Shown in pieces: positions 17,547-25,614 of a DNA stretch of 64,000 nucleotides. A program made the translations under genes and the position numbers. Source of the DNA: Pseudomonas arsenicoxydans (GTDB taxonomy: Bacteria; Pseudomonadota; Gammaproteobacteria; Pseudomonadales; Pseudomonadaceae). The stretch covers positions 2,799,001-2,863,000 of the forward strand of contig NZ_LT629705.1 of the NCBI RefSeq assembly GCF_900103875.1, given 5' to 3'. A model generated the notes under the pieces. That model saw nothing but the letters and a program-made list of their open reading frames with translations, was not told the DNA's origin and did no database searches. Position 1 is the stretch's first letter, and each line of letters opens with the position of its first letter.

Positions 17547-18143
17547 TCAGTCCTCGGTTTTTGGCGTTGTGGTATCGGCGTCATGCAGGTGGCGGGACAG
17601 GTAAATGCCCTGGCCGACCAGGAACAGCAACGTCATGCCCAGGCTGCCGAAGACCTTGAAGTCGACCCAGTAGCTCTGGAACGTGAACGCGACGAACAGG
17701 TTGGCGGCACCGCAAAACAGGAAAAATCCGATCCAGGCGATGTTCAGGCGCGTCCAGATCGGGTCCGGCAGCGTCAGTGCGTGGCCCATGATGCGCTTGA
17801 TCAGCAGTTGGTCGCCGATGAAGTGGCTGCCAATGAAGGCCAGGGCGAACAGCCAGTTGACCACCGGCGCTTTCCATTTAAGGAAGGTCTCGCTGTGGAA
17901 CGCCAATGTCAGGCTACCGAACACCAGACAGGCAATGAGGGTCAGCCACTGGCTCTTCTCCAGCTTGCGCTGCTTGATGAACAGCGCGCCGTAAACCACC
18001 AGGGAGCTGATGATCAGCATCGCGGTGGCGCTGTAGATACCGCCTACAGTCACTTCATGGCCGGCGACGTCGACGACCCGTGGATCGATCTTGAAGACGA
18101 TGAAAAACAGCAGAAGCGGGATGAAATCGATGAATTGTTTCAC
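17547..18143 (-). CDS. yciB: Inner-membrane septation/envelope protein YciB
   Basis: A 198-residue polytopic protein (about five helices) beginning with [18 protein letters not shown], the hallmark of YciB/IspZ. It contains [11 protein letters not shown] and [15 protein letters not shown], both typical. YciB interacts with cell elongation and division proteins and affects envelope integrity. GTG start at 18143, no ATG nearby. The 87-base gap to the divergent PHP gene should hold both promoters. Confidence 0.92.
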   Translation of the reverse strand: MKQFIDFIPLLLFFIVFKIDPRVVDVAGHEVTVGGIYSATAMLIISSLVVYGALFIKQRKLEKSQWLTLIACLVFGSLTLAFHSETFLKWKAPVVNWLFALAFIGSHFIGDQLLIKRIMGHALTLPDPIWTRLNIAWIGFFLFCGAANLFVAFTFQSYWVDFKVFGSLGMTLLFLVGQGIYLSRHLHDADTTTPKTED

Positions 18144-18230
18144 AGTGGCAGCCAGAAGCAGGATGTGGCGGCATAATAACAAACATATGGGCGCGCGATA
18201 GCGCCAGCTGATTTGAGGTAACACATCCCC

Positions 18231-19094
18231 GTGAATGTCGATTTGCACTGCCATAGCACCGCTTCCGATGGCGCACTCGCGCCGGCAGTTCTGGTTGCGC
18301 GTGCGTACGAGAAAGGCGTGCGAGTCCTGGCCTTGACCGATCACGACACCCTGGAAGGCCTCGATGAGGCCCGCACCGCCGCGTCCGAACTGGGAATGCA
18401 GCTGGTCAATGGCGTTGAATTGTCCTGCACCTGGGGTGGGGCGACCATTCATGTGCTGGGCTACGGGTTTGATGTCAATGCCGCACCGTTGGTCGAGGCC
18501 ATCGCCAAATTGCACGATGGCCGCTGGCTACGGTCCGAAGAAATAAGCCGCAAGCTGGCGTTGAAAGGCATGCCGGGAGCGCTGGACGGTGCCCGGGCCA
18601 TGCAGCAAGAGCTGGGTGACAGCGGCAACGCGCCGGCCCGTCCGCATTTCGCCGACTGGATGGTGCGTGAAGGTTTCGTCAAGGATCGCGCCGAAGCGTT
18701 CCGTAAATGGCTGGGCGCCGGCAAGCTGGGCGACGTCAAGCAACACTGGCCGACGCTCGAAGACACGGTCGAAACCCTCAGGGCCGCGCAAGCTTGGGTC
18801 AGCCTGGCGCATCCGTGGCACTACGATTTCACTCGCAGCAAGCGCCGCCGCCTGATTTCTGACTATATTCAAGCTGGGGGCCACGCTATCGAAGTGGTCA
18901 ATGGCCATCAGCCCGCCGAACAAGTGGGCAGCCTGGCGATTCTCGCCCGTGAATTCGGTCTGCTGGTCAGCGCCGGCAGTGATTTTCATGGCCCTGGAGG
19001 CTGGTCCGAGATCGGTGAATATCGCCCGCTCCCGGAGGATCTGCCACCACTGTGGTGTCGATTCAAACATGACCCAATTATTGCCGCCGTCTGA
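18231..19094 (+). CDS. PHP-domain phosphatase (YciV/RNase AM-like)
   Basis: A 287-residue PHP-family metal phosphoesterase. Metal ligands are visible in [12 protein letters not shown] (about 3-14), ALTDHDT (about 35-41), a Glu in [17 protein letters not shown], and [10 protein letters not shown] near the end. E. coli YciV acts on 3',5'-nucleotide bisphosphates and on RNA 5' ends; this gene is next to yciO, yciI and yciB homologues, as in E. coli. GTG start; GAGG lies a little far (12 bases) upstream. Confidence 0.9.
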   Translation: MNVDLHCHSTASDGALAPAVLVARAYEKGVRVLALTDHDTLEGLDEARTAASELGMQLVNGVELSCTWGGATIHVLGYGFDVNAAPLVEAIAKLHDGRWLRSEEISRKLALKGMPGALDGARAMQQELGDSGNAPARPHFADWMVREGFVKDRAEAFRKWLGAGKLGDVKQHWPTLEDTVETLRAAQAWVSLAHPWHYDFTRSKRRRLISDYIQAGGHAIEVVNGHQPAEQVGSLAILAREFGLLVSAGSDFHGPGGWSEIGEYRPLPEDLPPLWCRFKHDPIIAAV

Positions 19095-19107
19095 ACAGGT
19101 AGAGAAT

Positions 19108-19737
19108 GTGAGTCAATTTTTCCAGATTCATCCGGAAAACCCGCAAGCGCGCCTGATCAAACAGGCTGTCGAGATCATCCGCAAAGGCGGGGTGGTGATT
19201 TATCCCACAGACTCGTCCTACGCGATTGGTTGCCAGATCGGCGACAAGAACGCCGTGGAGCGCGTGCGCCGGTTGCGCGGGCTGGACGACAAGCACAACT
19301 TCGCGCTGATTTGCAGCGACCTGTCGCAACTGGGGGTGTTCGCCAAGATTGATACCGGACTTTTCCGGTTGCTCAAGGCCCACCTGCCGGGACCGTACAC
19401 CTTCATTCTGAACGCCACCCGCGAAGTCCCGCGGCTGTTGCTGCATCCGAAAAAACGCACCATCGGCCTGCGGGTGCCAAGCCATCCGATAGCCTTGGCG
19501 CTGCTTGAAGAACTCGGTGAGCCGCTGATGAGCGTGACCCTGATCCTGCCCGGCGAAACCGATCCGATGACCGATCCTTACGAAATGCGCCAGGCACTCG
19601 AGCATCAGGTCGACCTGATCATTGATGGCGGTTTCGGCGGGATCAAGGCGTCTACCGTGATCAACCTCGCCGACGGCGAGCCGGAAGTGATCCGCGTTGG
19701 TTGCGGCGACCCTGCGCCGTTCATGGCCGAGGCGTAG
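19108..19737 (+). CDS. yciO: YciO, Sua5/YrdC-family protein
   Basis: A 209-residue protein starting GTG with SQFFQIHPENPQARLIKQAV, very similar to E. coli YciO. The YrdC fold has the RNA/nucleotide-binding KGGVVIYPTDSSYAIGC and GLRVPSHP motifs. YrdC/Sua5 make threonylcarbamoyl-AMP for tRNA t6A; the role of YciO itself is less clear. It follows the PHP gene by 13 bases and its stop is directly followed by the ATG of scpA, so all belong to one transcription unit. Confidence 0.9.
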   Translation: MSQFFQIHPENPQARLIKQAVEIIRKGGVVIYPTDSSYAIGCQIGDKNAVERVRRLRGLDDKHNFALICSDLSQLGVFAKIDTGLFRLLKAHLPGPYTFILNATREVPRLLLHPKKRTIGLRVPSHPIALALLEELGEPLMSVTLILPGETDPMTDPYEMRQALEHQVDLIIDGGFGGIKASTVINLADGEPEVIRVGCGDPAPFMAEA

Positions 19738-20556
19738 ATGTCCGCAGTAGAACCCGTTGACAGTCAGGCCGGCGCCCAGCAGGAGCTGCCCTTCGCCATG
19801 GTTTATGGCCAGGCGGTCATGGAGATGCCGCTGGACCTGTACATCCCGCCGGACGCGCTCGAGGTTTTTCTCGAAGCCTTCGAAGGTCCTCTCGACCTGC
19901 TGCTGTACCTGATCCGCAAACAGAACATCAACATCCTCGACATCCCGGTGGCGGAAATCACCCGTCAGTACATGGGGTATGTCGAGTTGATGCAGTCGGT
20001 GCGCCTGGAACTGGCCGCCGAGTACCTGGTGATGGCCGCGATGCTGGCCGAGATCAAGTCGCGGATGTTGCTGCCGCGTGCCGAAACCATCGAAGACGAA
20101 GAAGACGACCCGCGCGCCGAGCTGATCCGGCGCTTGCAGGAGTACGAACGCTTCAAGGCGGCCGCCGAAGGCATCGATGGCCTGAGCCGGGTCGGGCGCG
20201 ACGTGGTAGTGCCCAAGCTCGATGCGCCCGAAGCCCGGGCGCGCAAGCTGTTGCCGGACGTGCGCCTGTCAGAGCTGCTGCTGTCCATGGCCGAAGTCTT
20301 GCGCCGTGGCGACATGTTCGAAAGTCACCAGGTCAGCCGCGAGGCGCTGTCTACCCGCGAGCGTATGAGCGACGTGCTGGACCGGCTCAAGGGCGGCGGT
20401 TTCGTGCCCTTTGTCGAGCTGTTCACCGCTGAAGAAGGACGCCTGGGGGTCGTGGTGACCTTTATGGCGATCCTTGAACTGGTCAAGGAATCTTTGGTCG
20501 AGCTGGTGCAGAATGAGCCGTTCGCGGCGATCCACGTGCGAGCCCGAGCCGAATAA
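19738..20556 (+). CDS. scpA: Segregation and condensation protein ScpA
   Basis: A 272-residue kleisin. The first 40 residues are variable; from about 43 the ScpA core begins (FEGPLDLLLYLIRKQNINIL, then YLVMAAMLAEIKSRMLLP). It bridges the two heads of SMC and binds the ScpB dimer to organise and separate chromosomes. The ATG directly follows the yciO stop codon. ScpB is 11 bases downstream. Confidence 0.95.
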   Translation: MSAVEPVDSQAGAQQELPFAMVYGQAVMEMPLDLYIPPDALEVFLEAFEGPLDLLLYLIRKQNINILDIPVAEITRQYMGYVELMQSVRLELAAEYLVMAAMLAEIKSRMLLPRAETIEDEEDDPRAELIRRLQEYERFKAAAEGIDGLSRVGRDVVVPKLDAPEARARKLLPDVRLSELLLSMAEVLRRGDMFESHQVSREALSTRERMSDVLDRLKGGGFVPFVELFTAEEGRLGVVVTFMAILELVKESLVELVQNEPFAAIHVRARAE

Positions 20557-20567
20557 CGAGTTGAATC

Positions 20568-21566
20568 ATGAACCTGACTGAACCCCGCGAGCTGGCGCCA
20601 CTGCTTGAAGCCTTTCTGTTGGCCTCGGGAAAACCGCAATCGCTGGAACGCCTCTTCGAACTCTTTGAAGAGGGCGAGCGACCGGAGCCGCCGGTCTTCA
20701 AGAAAGCCCTGACGATTCTGGCCAAGTCCTGCGACGGTCGCGCCTTCGAACTGAAGGAAGTGGCCTCTGGGTATCGCTTGCAGATTCGCGAAAAGTTCTC
20801 GCCGTGGGTCGGACGCTTGTGGGAAGAACGCCCGCAGCGGTATTCGCGCGCCATGCTCGAAACCATCGCCCTGATCGCCTATCGCCAGCCGATCACCCGG
20901 GGCGAGATCGAAGACGTGCGGGGCGTGGCGGTCAACAGTCACATCGTCAAGACCCTGCTGGAACGCGAGTGGATTCGCATCGTTGGTTACCGTGACGTGC
21001 CCGGCAAACCGGCGATGTTCGCCACCACCAAGGCTTTTCTCGATCACTTCAACCTGAAAAACCTCGACGATTTGCCGCCACTGGCTGACTTGCGTGAGCT
21101 GGAGCCTGATCCAGTGCTCGACTTCGACGACGCGCCAGTCCCGGCCAGCTTGCAGGAACTGGCCGATGCCAGCGCCGAACCCGAGGAGCCCAAGGAAGAA
21201 ACCAGTTTCCATACGCTGTTGCTGGAACTGGACACCATGGAGGAGGGGCTCAAGACCGACTTCGACGACATTCTGCGCGATGGCGCGGTGACCGAGACTG
21301 AAGAGGTGCAGGATCAGCCTGCGCCTGAGCCAGAAATCGAGGTTGAACTTCAACCTGAGCCGGAAGCCACAATTGAAGACGATCCGGAAGAAGAGCGCGA
21401 AGACGACGTCCTCGGTGTTGCCGAAGCGCGAGAGAAACTCCTGGCCGCCGTCGCTGCACTTGAGCAGCGCAAACCCGAGCCCGAACCCGAGCTAAGCGAC
21501 GAAGACGCCGAAGCCCGCGCCCTCGCTGAAGCGATCGAAGCTGAACGCCGCGAGTTCGACGACTGA
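20568..21566 (+). CDS. scpB: Segregation and condensation protein ScpB (with long acidic tail)
   Basis: A 332-residue protein. Residues about 5-165 form the paired winged helices of ScpB (LEAFLLASGKPQSLERLFEL; ETIALIAYRQPITRGEIEDV; FATTKAFLDHFNLKNLDDLP). The following 160 residues are very rich in Glu, Asp and Pro and look unstructured, well beyond the 180-200 residues of typical ScpB. Partner of ScpA. It is followed by a REP pair. Confidence 0.95.
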   Translation: MNLTEPRELAPLLEAFLLASGKPQSLERLFELFEEGERPEPPVFKKALTILAKSCDGRAFELKEVASGYRLQIREKFSPWVGRLWEERPQRYSRAMLETIALIAYRQPITRGEIEDVRGVAVNSHIVKTLLEREWIRIVGYRDVPGKPAMFATTKAFLDHFNLKNLDDLPPLADLRELEPDPVLDFDDAPVPASLQELADASAEPEEPKEETSFHTLLLELDTMEEGLKTDFDDILRDGAVTETEEVQDQPAPEPEIEVELQPEPEATIEDDPEEEREDDVLGVAEAREKLLAAVAALEQRKPEPEPELSDEDAEARALAEAIEAERREFDD

Positions 21567-21590
21567 CGCATACCCCAAGAACGATGGCCC

Positions 21591-21685
21591 CCTGTGGGAG
21601 CGGGCTTGCCCGCGATTGCGGTGGGTCAGGCAACCATGATGTCGGCTGACACTCCCCCATCGCGGGCAAGCCCGCTCCCACAGGG
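21591..21685. repeat. REP palindrome pair (inverted) after scpB
   Basis: CCTGTGGGAGCGGGCTTGCC from 21591 and its inverted copy at about 21659-21685, about 45 bases apart. Same family as at 1431, 23400 and 27098. The right unit ends 24 bases before the DUF1289 start codon. Confidence 0.9.
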
Positions 21686-21708
21686 GAATGTGTTGCCTGG
21701 AGTATTTG

Positions 21709-21900
21709 ATGAGTTCTACAAAAGACCCCTGCATCAGCATCTGCAAATTCACCGACGACATCTGCCTCGGTTGTGGCCGCAGCAAGCGCGAGATCAGGGT
21801 CTGGAAGAAACTCGACAAGACCGACAAACATACAATCCTCGCCGAAGCCTCCTTGCGACTGATCAAACTCGGCGCCACCGGTCGGCGGAAAAACAAGTAA
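21709..21900 (+). CDS. Small DUF1289 cysteine-rich protein
   Basis: A 63-residue protein with CISICKFTDDICLGCGRSKREI, a cluster of four cysteines in the N-terminal half. This is the DUF1289 pattern (probably zinc or iron-sulfur binding). Function unknown. TGGAG lies 6 bases before the ATG at 21709; an upstream in-frame ATG at 21688 lies within the spacer after the REP and is less likely. Confidence 0.85.
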   Translation: MSSTKDPCISICKFTDDICLGCGRSKREIRVWKKLDKTDKHTILAEASLRLIKLGATGRRKNK

Positions 21901-22043
21901 CTCTCCATTCCTCAGCTAGTCTCTGATGCGCGAATGCTTCCATGAGCGTATGATTCGCGACCCCCGAGCGATCCCTTCGCCCAGGACTCAGTTTTACATC
22001 GCTTCAGGCAAGGCCTGAACAGACCACACCGGGAGGTGCCCAG

Positions 22044-23312
22044 ATGAGTATCAACGACCAGAAAGACGACCAGGAAATCGGCCCTGCAGGCGAAAAGCTG
22101 CAGAAAGTCCTCGCCCGTATCGGCGTCGGCTCGCGCCGTGACGTAGAAGCCTGGATCAGTCATGGCCGCATCAAGGTCAACGGCAAAGACGCCACGCTTG
22201 GCCTGCGCGTCGACCTGCATGACGCCATCACCATCGATGGCAAGGTGATCAAGCGCGAAGAAGCCGCCGAGTCGGTACGCCGCGTGATCATGTACAACAA
22301 GCCCGACGGTGAAATCTGCACCCGTGACGACCCGGAAGGCCGTCCGACCGTGTTCGACAAAATGCCGAAACCGAAAGAAGGCCGCTGGATCAACATCGGT
22401 CGACTGGACATCAACACCACCGGTCTGCTGATGTTCACCACCGACGGTGAGCTGGCTAACCGCCTGATGCACCCGTCCTACGAAATGGACCGTGAATACG
22501 CGGTACGTGTACGTGGCGAAGTCGATGACGAGATGATCGAGCGTCTGAAAGCAGGCGTCGTTCTCGAAGACGGCCCGGCCAAGTTCACCGACATCAAGCA
22601 GGCTCCGGGCGGCGAAGGTTTCAACCACTGGTATCACTGCGTGGTAATGGAAGGTCGCAACCGCGAAGTCCGTCGCCTGTGGGAATCCCAGGGCCTGGTG
22701 GTCAGCCGTCTGAAACGCGTGCGTTTCGGTCCGGTGTTCCTGAACTCCGACCTGCCGATGGGTCGCTGGCGCGAAATGAGCCAGTACGAAGTCGACATCC
22801 TGAGTGCTGAAGTGGGCCTGACCCCGGTGGCCATGCCGCAGATGAACGCCAAGAGCAAAGACAAGCTTGAGCGTATGCAGCGCAAATCGTCCCGTCCGGT
22901 CGGCAAGACCGAACGCGTGCGTACGTTGCGCCCAGCTGCTGGCGCCCCGGCTGCCGGTCCACGTGCTCCACGTGAGCCGAAGATCGAAGGCGAGCGTCCG
23001 GCCCGCAAGCCAGTGGCACCGCGTGCCGATGGCGAGCGCGGTCCACGCACGCCGCGTCCGGCCAATGGTCGCACTGAACGTGGCGAAGGCCGCGGTGCGC
23101 CAAGCGGTGGTCGCAGTGATCGCGGTGCTCCAGCAGGTCGCGGTACGCCTGTGGCAGACCGTCCTTCGGACACCAAGCGCCCGGCCAAGCCAGCGCCGAA
23201 GAAACGCCCAGGCATCGTTCTGGTCGACAAGGACGCGCCATCGGGCAAGCGTCGCGGTGCACCAGCCGGTTCGGGCCAGCGCCCGGGCTTTGGTCGTCGC
23301 AAGCCTGAGTAA
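22044..23312 (+). CDS. rluB: 23S rRNA pseudouridine synthase RluB
   Basis: A 422-residue enzyme that makes pseudouridine at position 2605 (E. coli numbering) of 23S rRNA. An S4 RNA-binding domain (about 14-70) is followed by the RsuA/RluB catalytic domain with GRLDINTTGLL near residue 119 (catalytic Asp) and the NREVRRLWESQGL motif. From about residue 275 an Arg/Pro/Ala/Gly-rich basic tail of about 150 residues follows, longer than in E. coli. GGGAGG precedes the ATG. A strong terminator follows. Confidence 0.93.
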   Translation: MSINDQKDDQEIGPAGEKLQKVLARIGVGSRRDVEAWISHGRIKVNGKDATLGLRVDLHDAITIDGKVIKREEAAESVRRVIMYNKPDGEICTRDDPEGRPTVFDKMPKPKEGRWINIGRLDINTTGLLMFTTDGELANRLMHPSYEMDREYAVRVRGEVDDEMIERLKAGVVLEDGPAKFTDIKQAPGGEGFNHWYHCVVMEGRNREVRRLWESQGLVVSRLKRVRFGPVFLNSDLPMGRWREMSQYEVDILSAEVGLTPVAMPQMNAKSKDKLERMQRKSSRPVGKTERVRTLRPAAGAPAAGPRAPREPKIEGERPARKPVAPRADGERGPRTPRPANGRTERGEGRGAPSGGRSDRGAPAGRGTPVADRPSDTKRPAKPAPKKRPGIVLVDKDAPSGKRRGAPAGSGQRPGFGRRKPE

Positions 23313-23328
23313 TCGGTAAGCGCCCCAT

Positions 23329-23361
23329 AAAAAACGCCAACCTTCGGGTTGGCGTTTTTTT
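23329..23361 (+). terminator. Rho-independent terminator of rluB
   Basis: Ten-base perfect arms (AACGCCAACC / GGTTGGCGTT) around a TTCG tetraloop, followed by a run of T. It starts about 20 bases after the rluB stop. Confidence 0.95.
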
Positions 23362-23399
23362 GGGCCTGGCTTTGGTTCCAGGGTGCCTGGGCGGGCCTT

Positions 23400-23482
23400 A
23401 TCGCGGGCAAGCCCGCTCCCACAGGTGATCGAGGTATGACATAGGAATGCGATCCACTGTGGGAGCGGGCTTGCCCGCGATG
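23400..23482. repeat. REP palindrome pair between rluB and the M29-like gene
   Basis: Inverted pair: the first unit at about 23400-23424 (CGCGGGCAAGCCCGCTCCCA), the second at about 23458-23482 in the opposite direction. The order of the two units is reversed relative to the pairs at 1431 and 21591. Confidence 0.88.
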
Positions 23483-23512
23483 GGGCCTGTGGCCCTGTGT
23501 TGCTAGCTCTGG

Positions 23513-24478
23513 CTAAAACACAAACCGCCCATCAAACACTGGCTCATCATCCAGCGCCAACACGCCACTGGAAAAAATCAGATCCAGATGATGGCTGCCC
23601 TTGGCCCCGCCACCCAACCCCAGATGCAATCCGCAATGGCGTTCCTCAAACCCGGCATTGCGCGCGTACAGCGCCTTCACGCCTTCGTTGGTGCCAATCC
23701 CCAGCTCCTCGATCCGCCGATTCGATGGGTTGGCTTCCAGGTATTTGTTGAAGTCGTGTTCCAGCCCCGGCACGTCCGTGGCGATTTTGCTGATGGTCGA
23801 GTTCTCGATCCACAATTCCAGCGGTGAATCCAGCACGCCGTATTTGCGGGCAAACGGGATAGTGCTGAGGAACGTCCCCATGAACTTCACCCGGCCATTA
23901 ATGGCTTCGCTGTGCGTTGCGATTTCGCCGGGGGCCAGATCAAAGTTGCCGACGCCGTTGATGTCGGTCCACTTCTTGATGCTGCTCAGCGGTGTTTCAA
24001 ACCACGAGCCGTGATCATCTTTGAAACTTAAGGTGGTCGCGTGAGACATGCGCTGGATCAAGTGGCTGTTCAAGCCGGCAATACGTTGCGGCGTGACACT
24101 GAAGGTGTCGTAGAAGTAATCGCCGTAATCCTTGAACAGCAGCGACTTCTTCCAGTTCTCGGCCATTACGCCTTGCAGCGCGCGGACAAACTCCGGGCCT
24201 TCGGGCCGTGGATTGGCCAGGGTGGAAGAGTCATAGAAGAAAATGTACAGGTCGCTGTCGACAATCGCCTGAGCCAGCCTTTCTGTCGGTTCGAGGTCCA
24301 GGCGCAGGGTGCTGAAACAAAATGACTGGCTGCCAGTGGCCTGTTCAACGATGGCGCCGGTCAGCGCCTCGTAATCAGCCGTATGGCCCAGCAAGACCTT
24401 CGCCGGGTGAATCCCGGCAAGGGCAGGGTGATGTTCGAGGTAGTAAAGGAAATGCGAAATGGCGCGTTGCTTATCCAT
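23513..24478 (-). CDS. M29 aminopeptidase-like / NicX-like metalloprotein, partner of a small peptide gene
   Basis: A 321-residue soluble protein. Its C-terminal region carries His285 (GLHLGLGGG) and HHLDLIF (His297-x-Asp299), the His/His-x-Asp pattern seen in M29 aminopeptidases and in the related iron dioxygenase NicX. The overall layout (N-terminal alpha/beta part, GPEFVRALQG, then NGRVKFMGT, LELWIENSTISKI, ELGIGTNEGVKAL) fits that superfamily. Whether it cuts peptides or is an oxygenase cannot be told. GGAGG stands five bases before ATG 24478. The 45-residue peptide gene lies 68 bases upstream on the same strand, so this is probably its processing or modifying enzyme (inference). Confidence 0.7.
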   Translation of the reverse strand: MDKQRAISHFLYYLEHHPALAGIHPAKVLLGHTADYEALTGAIVEQATGSQSFCFSTLRLDLEPTERLAQAIVDSDLYIFFYDSSTLANPRPEGPEFVRALQGVMAENWKKSLLFKDYGDYFYDTFSVTPQRIAGLNSHLIQRMSHATTLSFKDDHGSWFETPLSSIKKWTDINGVGNFDLAPGEIATHSEAINGRVKFMGTFLSTIPFARKYGVLDSPLELWIENSTISKIATDVPGLEHDFNKYLEANPSNRRIEELGIGTNEGVKALYARNAGFEERHCGLHLGLGGGAKGSHHLDLIFSSGVLALDDEPVFDGRFVF

Positions 24479-24507
24479 GTAGTCCTCCCTGACAAAGCGA
24501 GAAAAGT

Positions 24508-24538
24508 GGCGGGCACAACCAGCCGGACTATGCCCGCC
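24508..24538 (-). terminator. Hairpin between the peptide gene and the M29-like gene (probable attenuator)
   Basis: Perfect arms GGCGGGCA / TGCCCGCC (24508-24515 and 24531-24538) with a 15-base loop, followed on the minus strand by ACTTTTCTCGCTTT. This weak terminator shape would let only part of the transcripts reach the downstream gene, as is common between a peptide precursor and its enzyme. Confidence 0.6.
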
Positions 24539-24546
24539 AGGATGGC

Positions 24547-24684
24547 TTACAAAGGCCACATCGCCGTGCCGAACGGAACAACCGCATCGGCTTGCATCAT
24601 TTCAACGGCGGCTTCATGGGTCGGTGCTTCAAACCAATCGTCCAGTTGCAGTTCAGTGTCCAAGTCTTTTTCAAGTGCTTGCAT
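24547..24684 (-). CDS. 45-residue acidic peptide, candidate RiPP precursor
   Basis: A short protein with ten Asp/Glu and a single Lys in the first 33 residues, then a hydrophobic tail ending VVPFGTAMWPL. The ribosome site is excellent (AGGAG seven bases before ATG 24684). An acidic helical start plus a short aromatic/Pro/Gly tail is what leader-core precursors look like, and an M29-like enzyme gene follows after a weak hairpin. There is no Cys and no signal peptide. I do not recognise a known family. It could instead be a regulatory or toxin-like peptide. Confidence 0.65.
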   Translation of the reverse strand: MQALEKDLDTELQLDDWFEAPTHEAAVEMMQADAVVPFGTAMWPL

Positions 24685-24752
24685 TGTGAATCTCCTAGAT
24701 GACTTTTCGGTAAGTGCAGCGGCGCATTTTTCAGTCATTGAATAACGCGCCA

Positions 24753-24780
24753 ACTTGCCGGTCGATGCGTCTCGGCAAGT
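24753..24780 (-). promoter_or_regulatory. Inverted repeat ACTTGCCG...CGGCAAGT in the peptide gene's upstream region
   Basis: Perfect 8-base arms (24753-24760, 24773-24780) around a 12-base loop, ending 69 bases before the peptide start. It could be an operator or a 5' mRNA hairpin that stabilises or regulates the peptide message. Confidence 0.45.
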
Positions 24781-24800
24781 CGCTGAAAACCTAGTTCAGG

Positions 24801-24900
24801 GTTTTTTAAATTGCAAAAAAATAATTAAATAAGATTTATTTGAACTTTTTATTCTGTTTTGAGGGGGCGGATTTATTAATAAAAAACAAAAAACTAACTC
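24801..24900. other. Very AT-rich block upstream of the peptide gene
   Basis: By my count only 21 of these 100 bases are G or C, in an otherwise GC-rich chromosome; 24801-24840 has four. It contains A- and T-runs, which suggests bent, promoter-type or silencer-bound (MvaT/H-NS-like) DNA. No gene is visible in it. Confidence 0.7.
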
Positions 24901-25176
24901 GACCTTCTCCGTAAGAAGCGTCCTACCGTCAATTTGCAGTCGTCCTGCGAAGCGATCTGATCTGGAAAATATACGTTACGGGTTGTAAAGAAATGCTGAC
25001 GAAAATGCCCTTCAAAACCCTTGGATTGACGCGCACGGAAAGCCTGTAAGGAAAACCTGCCGTCATGACATTGTTTACCCCGGTGGCAGGGCTCTGGCCG
25101 GCTTGTTTCAGGCGCGCTGGAAGGGTGAGATGCGCCCCATGCCTGTCGTGCAGGTGCATAACAAGAAGGAGGCGCA
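24901..25176. other. Gap with no convincing gene
   Basis: Between the AT-rich block and the small frame at 25177 I see no gene with a good ribosome site. An open frame at 25065-25241 on the plus strand is Arg/Cys-rich, overlaps the next small frame and is probably not coding. Promoters for both directions may lie here. Confidence 0.5.
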
Positions 25177-25323
25177 ATGAACGCCGTGACTCATCTCCAT
25201 CTCTCCCTGTGGGGCGATTTTGTCGTTGCTCCCGTCGATGACCCGCAAAGGTCTGACCCTATTTATGCAGCCGCCCGAGATCCTCGGGGCGGACACAGGC
25301 AATCCCGGCAAATGACACGCTGA
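25177..25323 (+). CDS. Possible 48-residue small protein upstream of the permease gene
   Basis: ATG 25177 follows AAGGAGG at four bases, an unusually strong ribosome site. The frame reads MNAVTHLHLSLWGDFVV and ends at TGA 25321. The second half is Arg/Pro/Asp-rich and does not look like a folded domain. It may be a small regulatory frame or a chance frame behind a purine-rich stretch. No family recognised. Confidence 0.3.
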   Translation: MNAVTHLHLSLWGDFVVAPVDDPQRSDPIYAAARDPRGGHRQSRQMTR

Positions 25324-25334
25324 TCCAGTGGTGT

Positions 25335-25363
25335 CTGGCAGCAGGGGGTTACAGGTGTACAAT
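25335..25363 (+). promoter_or_regulatory. Possible sigma-70 promoter for leader peptide and permease
   Basis: CTGGCA at 25335-25340 and TACAAT at 25358-25363, 17 bases apart. They match four of six and five of six consensus positions. It lies about 130 bases before the small leader frame. Confidence 0.4.
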
Positions 25364-25491
25364 GCGCCGCGTTTTACCTGTGACCTCCTGCGCAAATGCG
25401 CAAATTTCGAGGCTATCCGCCTTGTTCACTCCGTCGCGTCACGAGCGTGTCGGGTTCGATTTCGTCACAGATAAAAACAAACAGGTGACGC

Positions 25492-25554
25492 ATGACCGTA
25501 GTAAATACGCTGAACTCCTGGTGCTTGCGCTGGGGTTTGATCGGCGCTGCTTGA
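25492..25554 (+). CDS. 20-residue possible leader peptide before the permease gene
   Basis: ATG 25492 follows AGGTGACGC. The frame is MTVVNTLNSWCLRWGLIGAA and stops at TGA 25552. Two of the 20 residues are Trp, and the gene 60 bases downstream encodes an aromatic amino acid permease. This suggests translation-coupled or attenuation-type control by aromatic amino acids. I see no strong terminator hairpin between the two, so the mechanism, if real, is not a classical attenuator. Confidence 0.5.
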   Translation: MTVVNTLNSWCLRWGLIGAA

Positions 25555-25614
25555 AAGTGCAACTGAGCAGCAACGTCTACTGAACATCATCAAACCTTGC
25601 GTGAGACCCTTTTC

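Noticed and set aside
21591..23482. REP copies as a possible CRISPR array
   Set aside because: Units occur as inverted pairs, not as direct repeats with unique spacers, and no cas genes are present.
24947..25176. Riboswitch before the permease gene
   Set aside because: No arrangement of conserved stems I know (glycine, lysine, SAM, TPP) could be recognised; G-rich stretches alone are not enough.
25065..25241. 58-codon Arg/Cys-rich frame on the plus strand
   Set aside because: Ribosome site is too far, composition looks random, and it overlaps the better frame at 25177.
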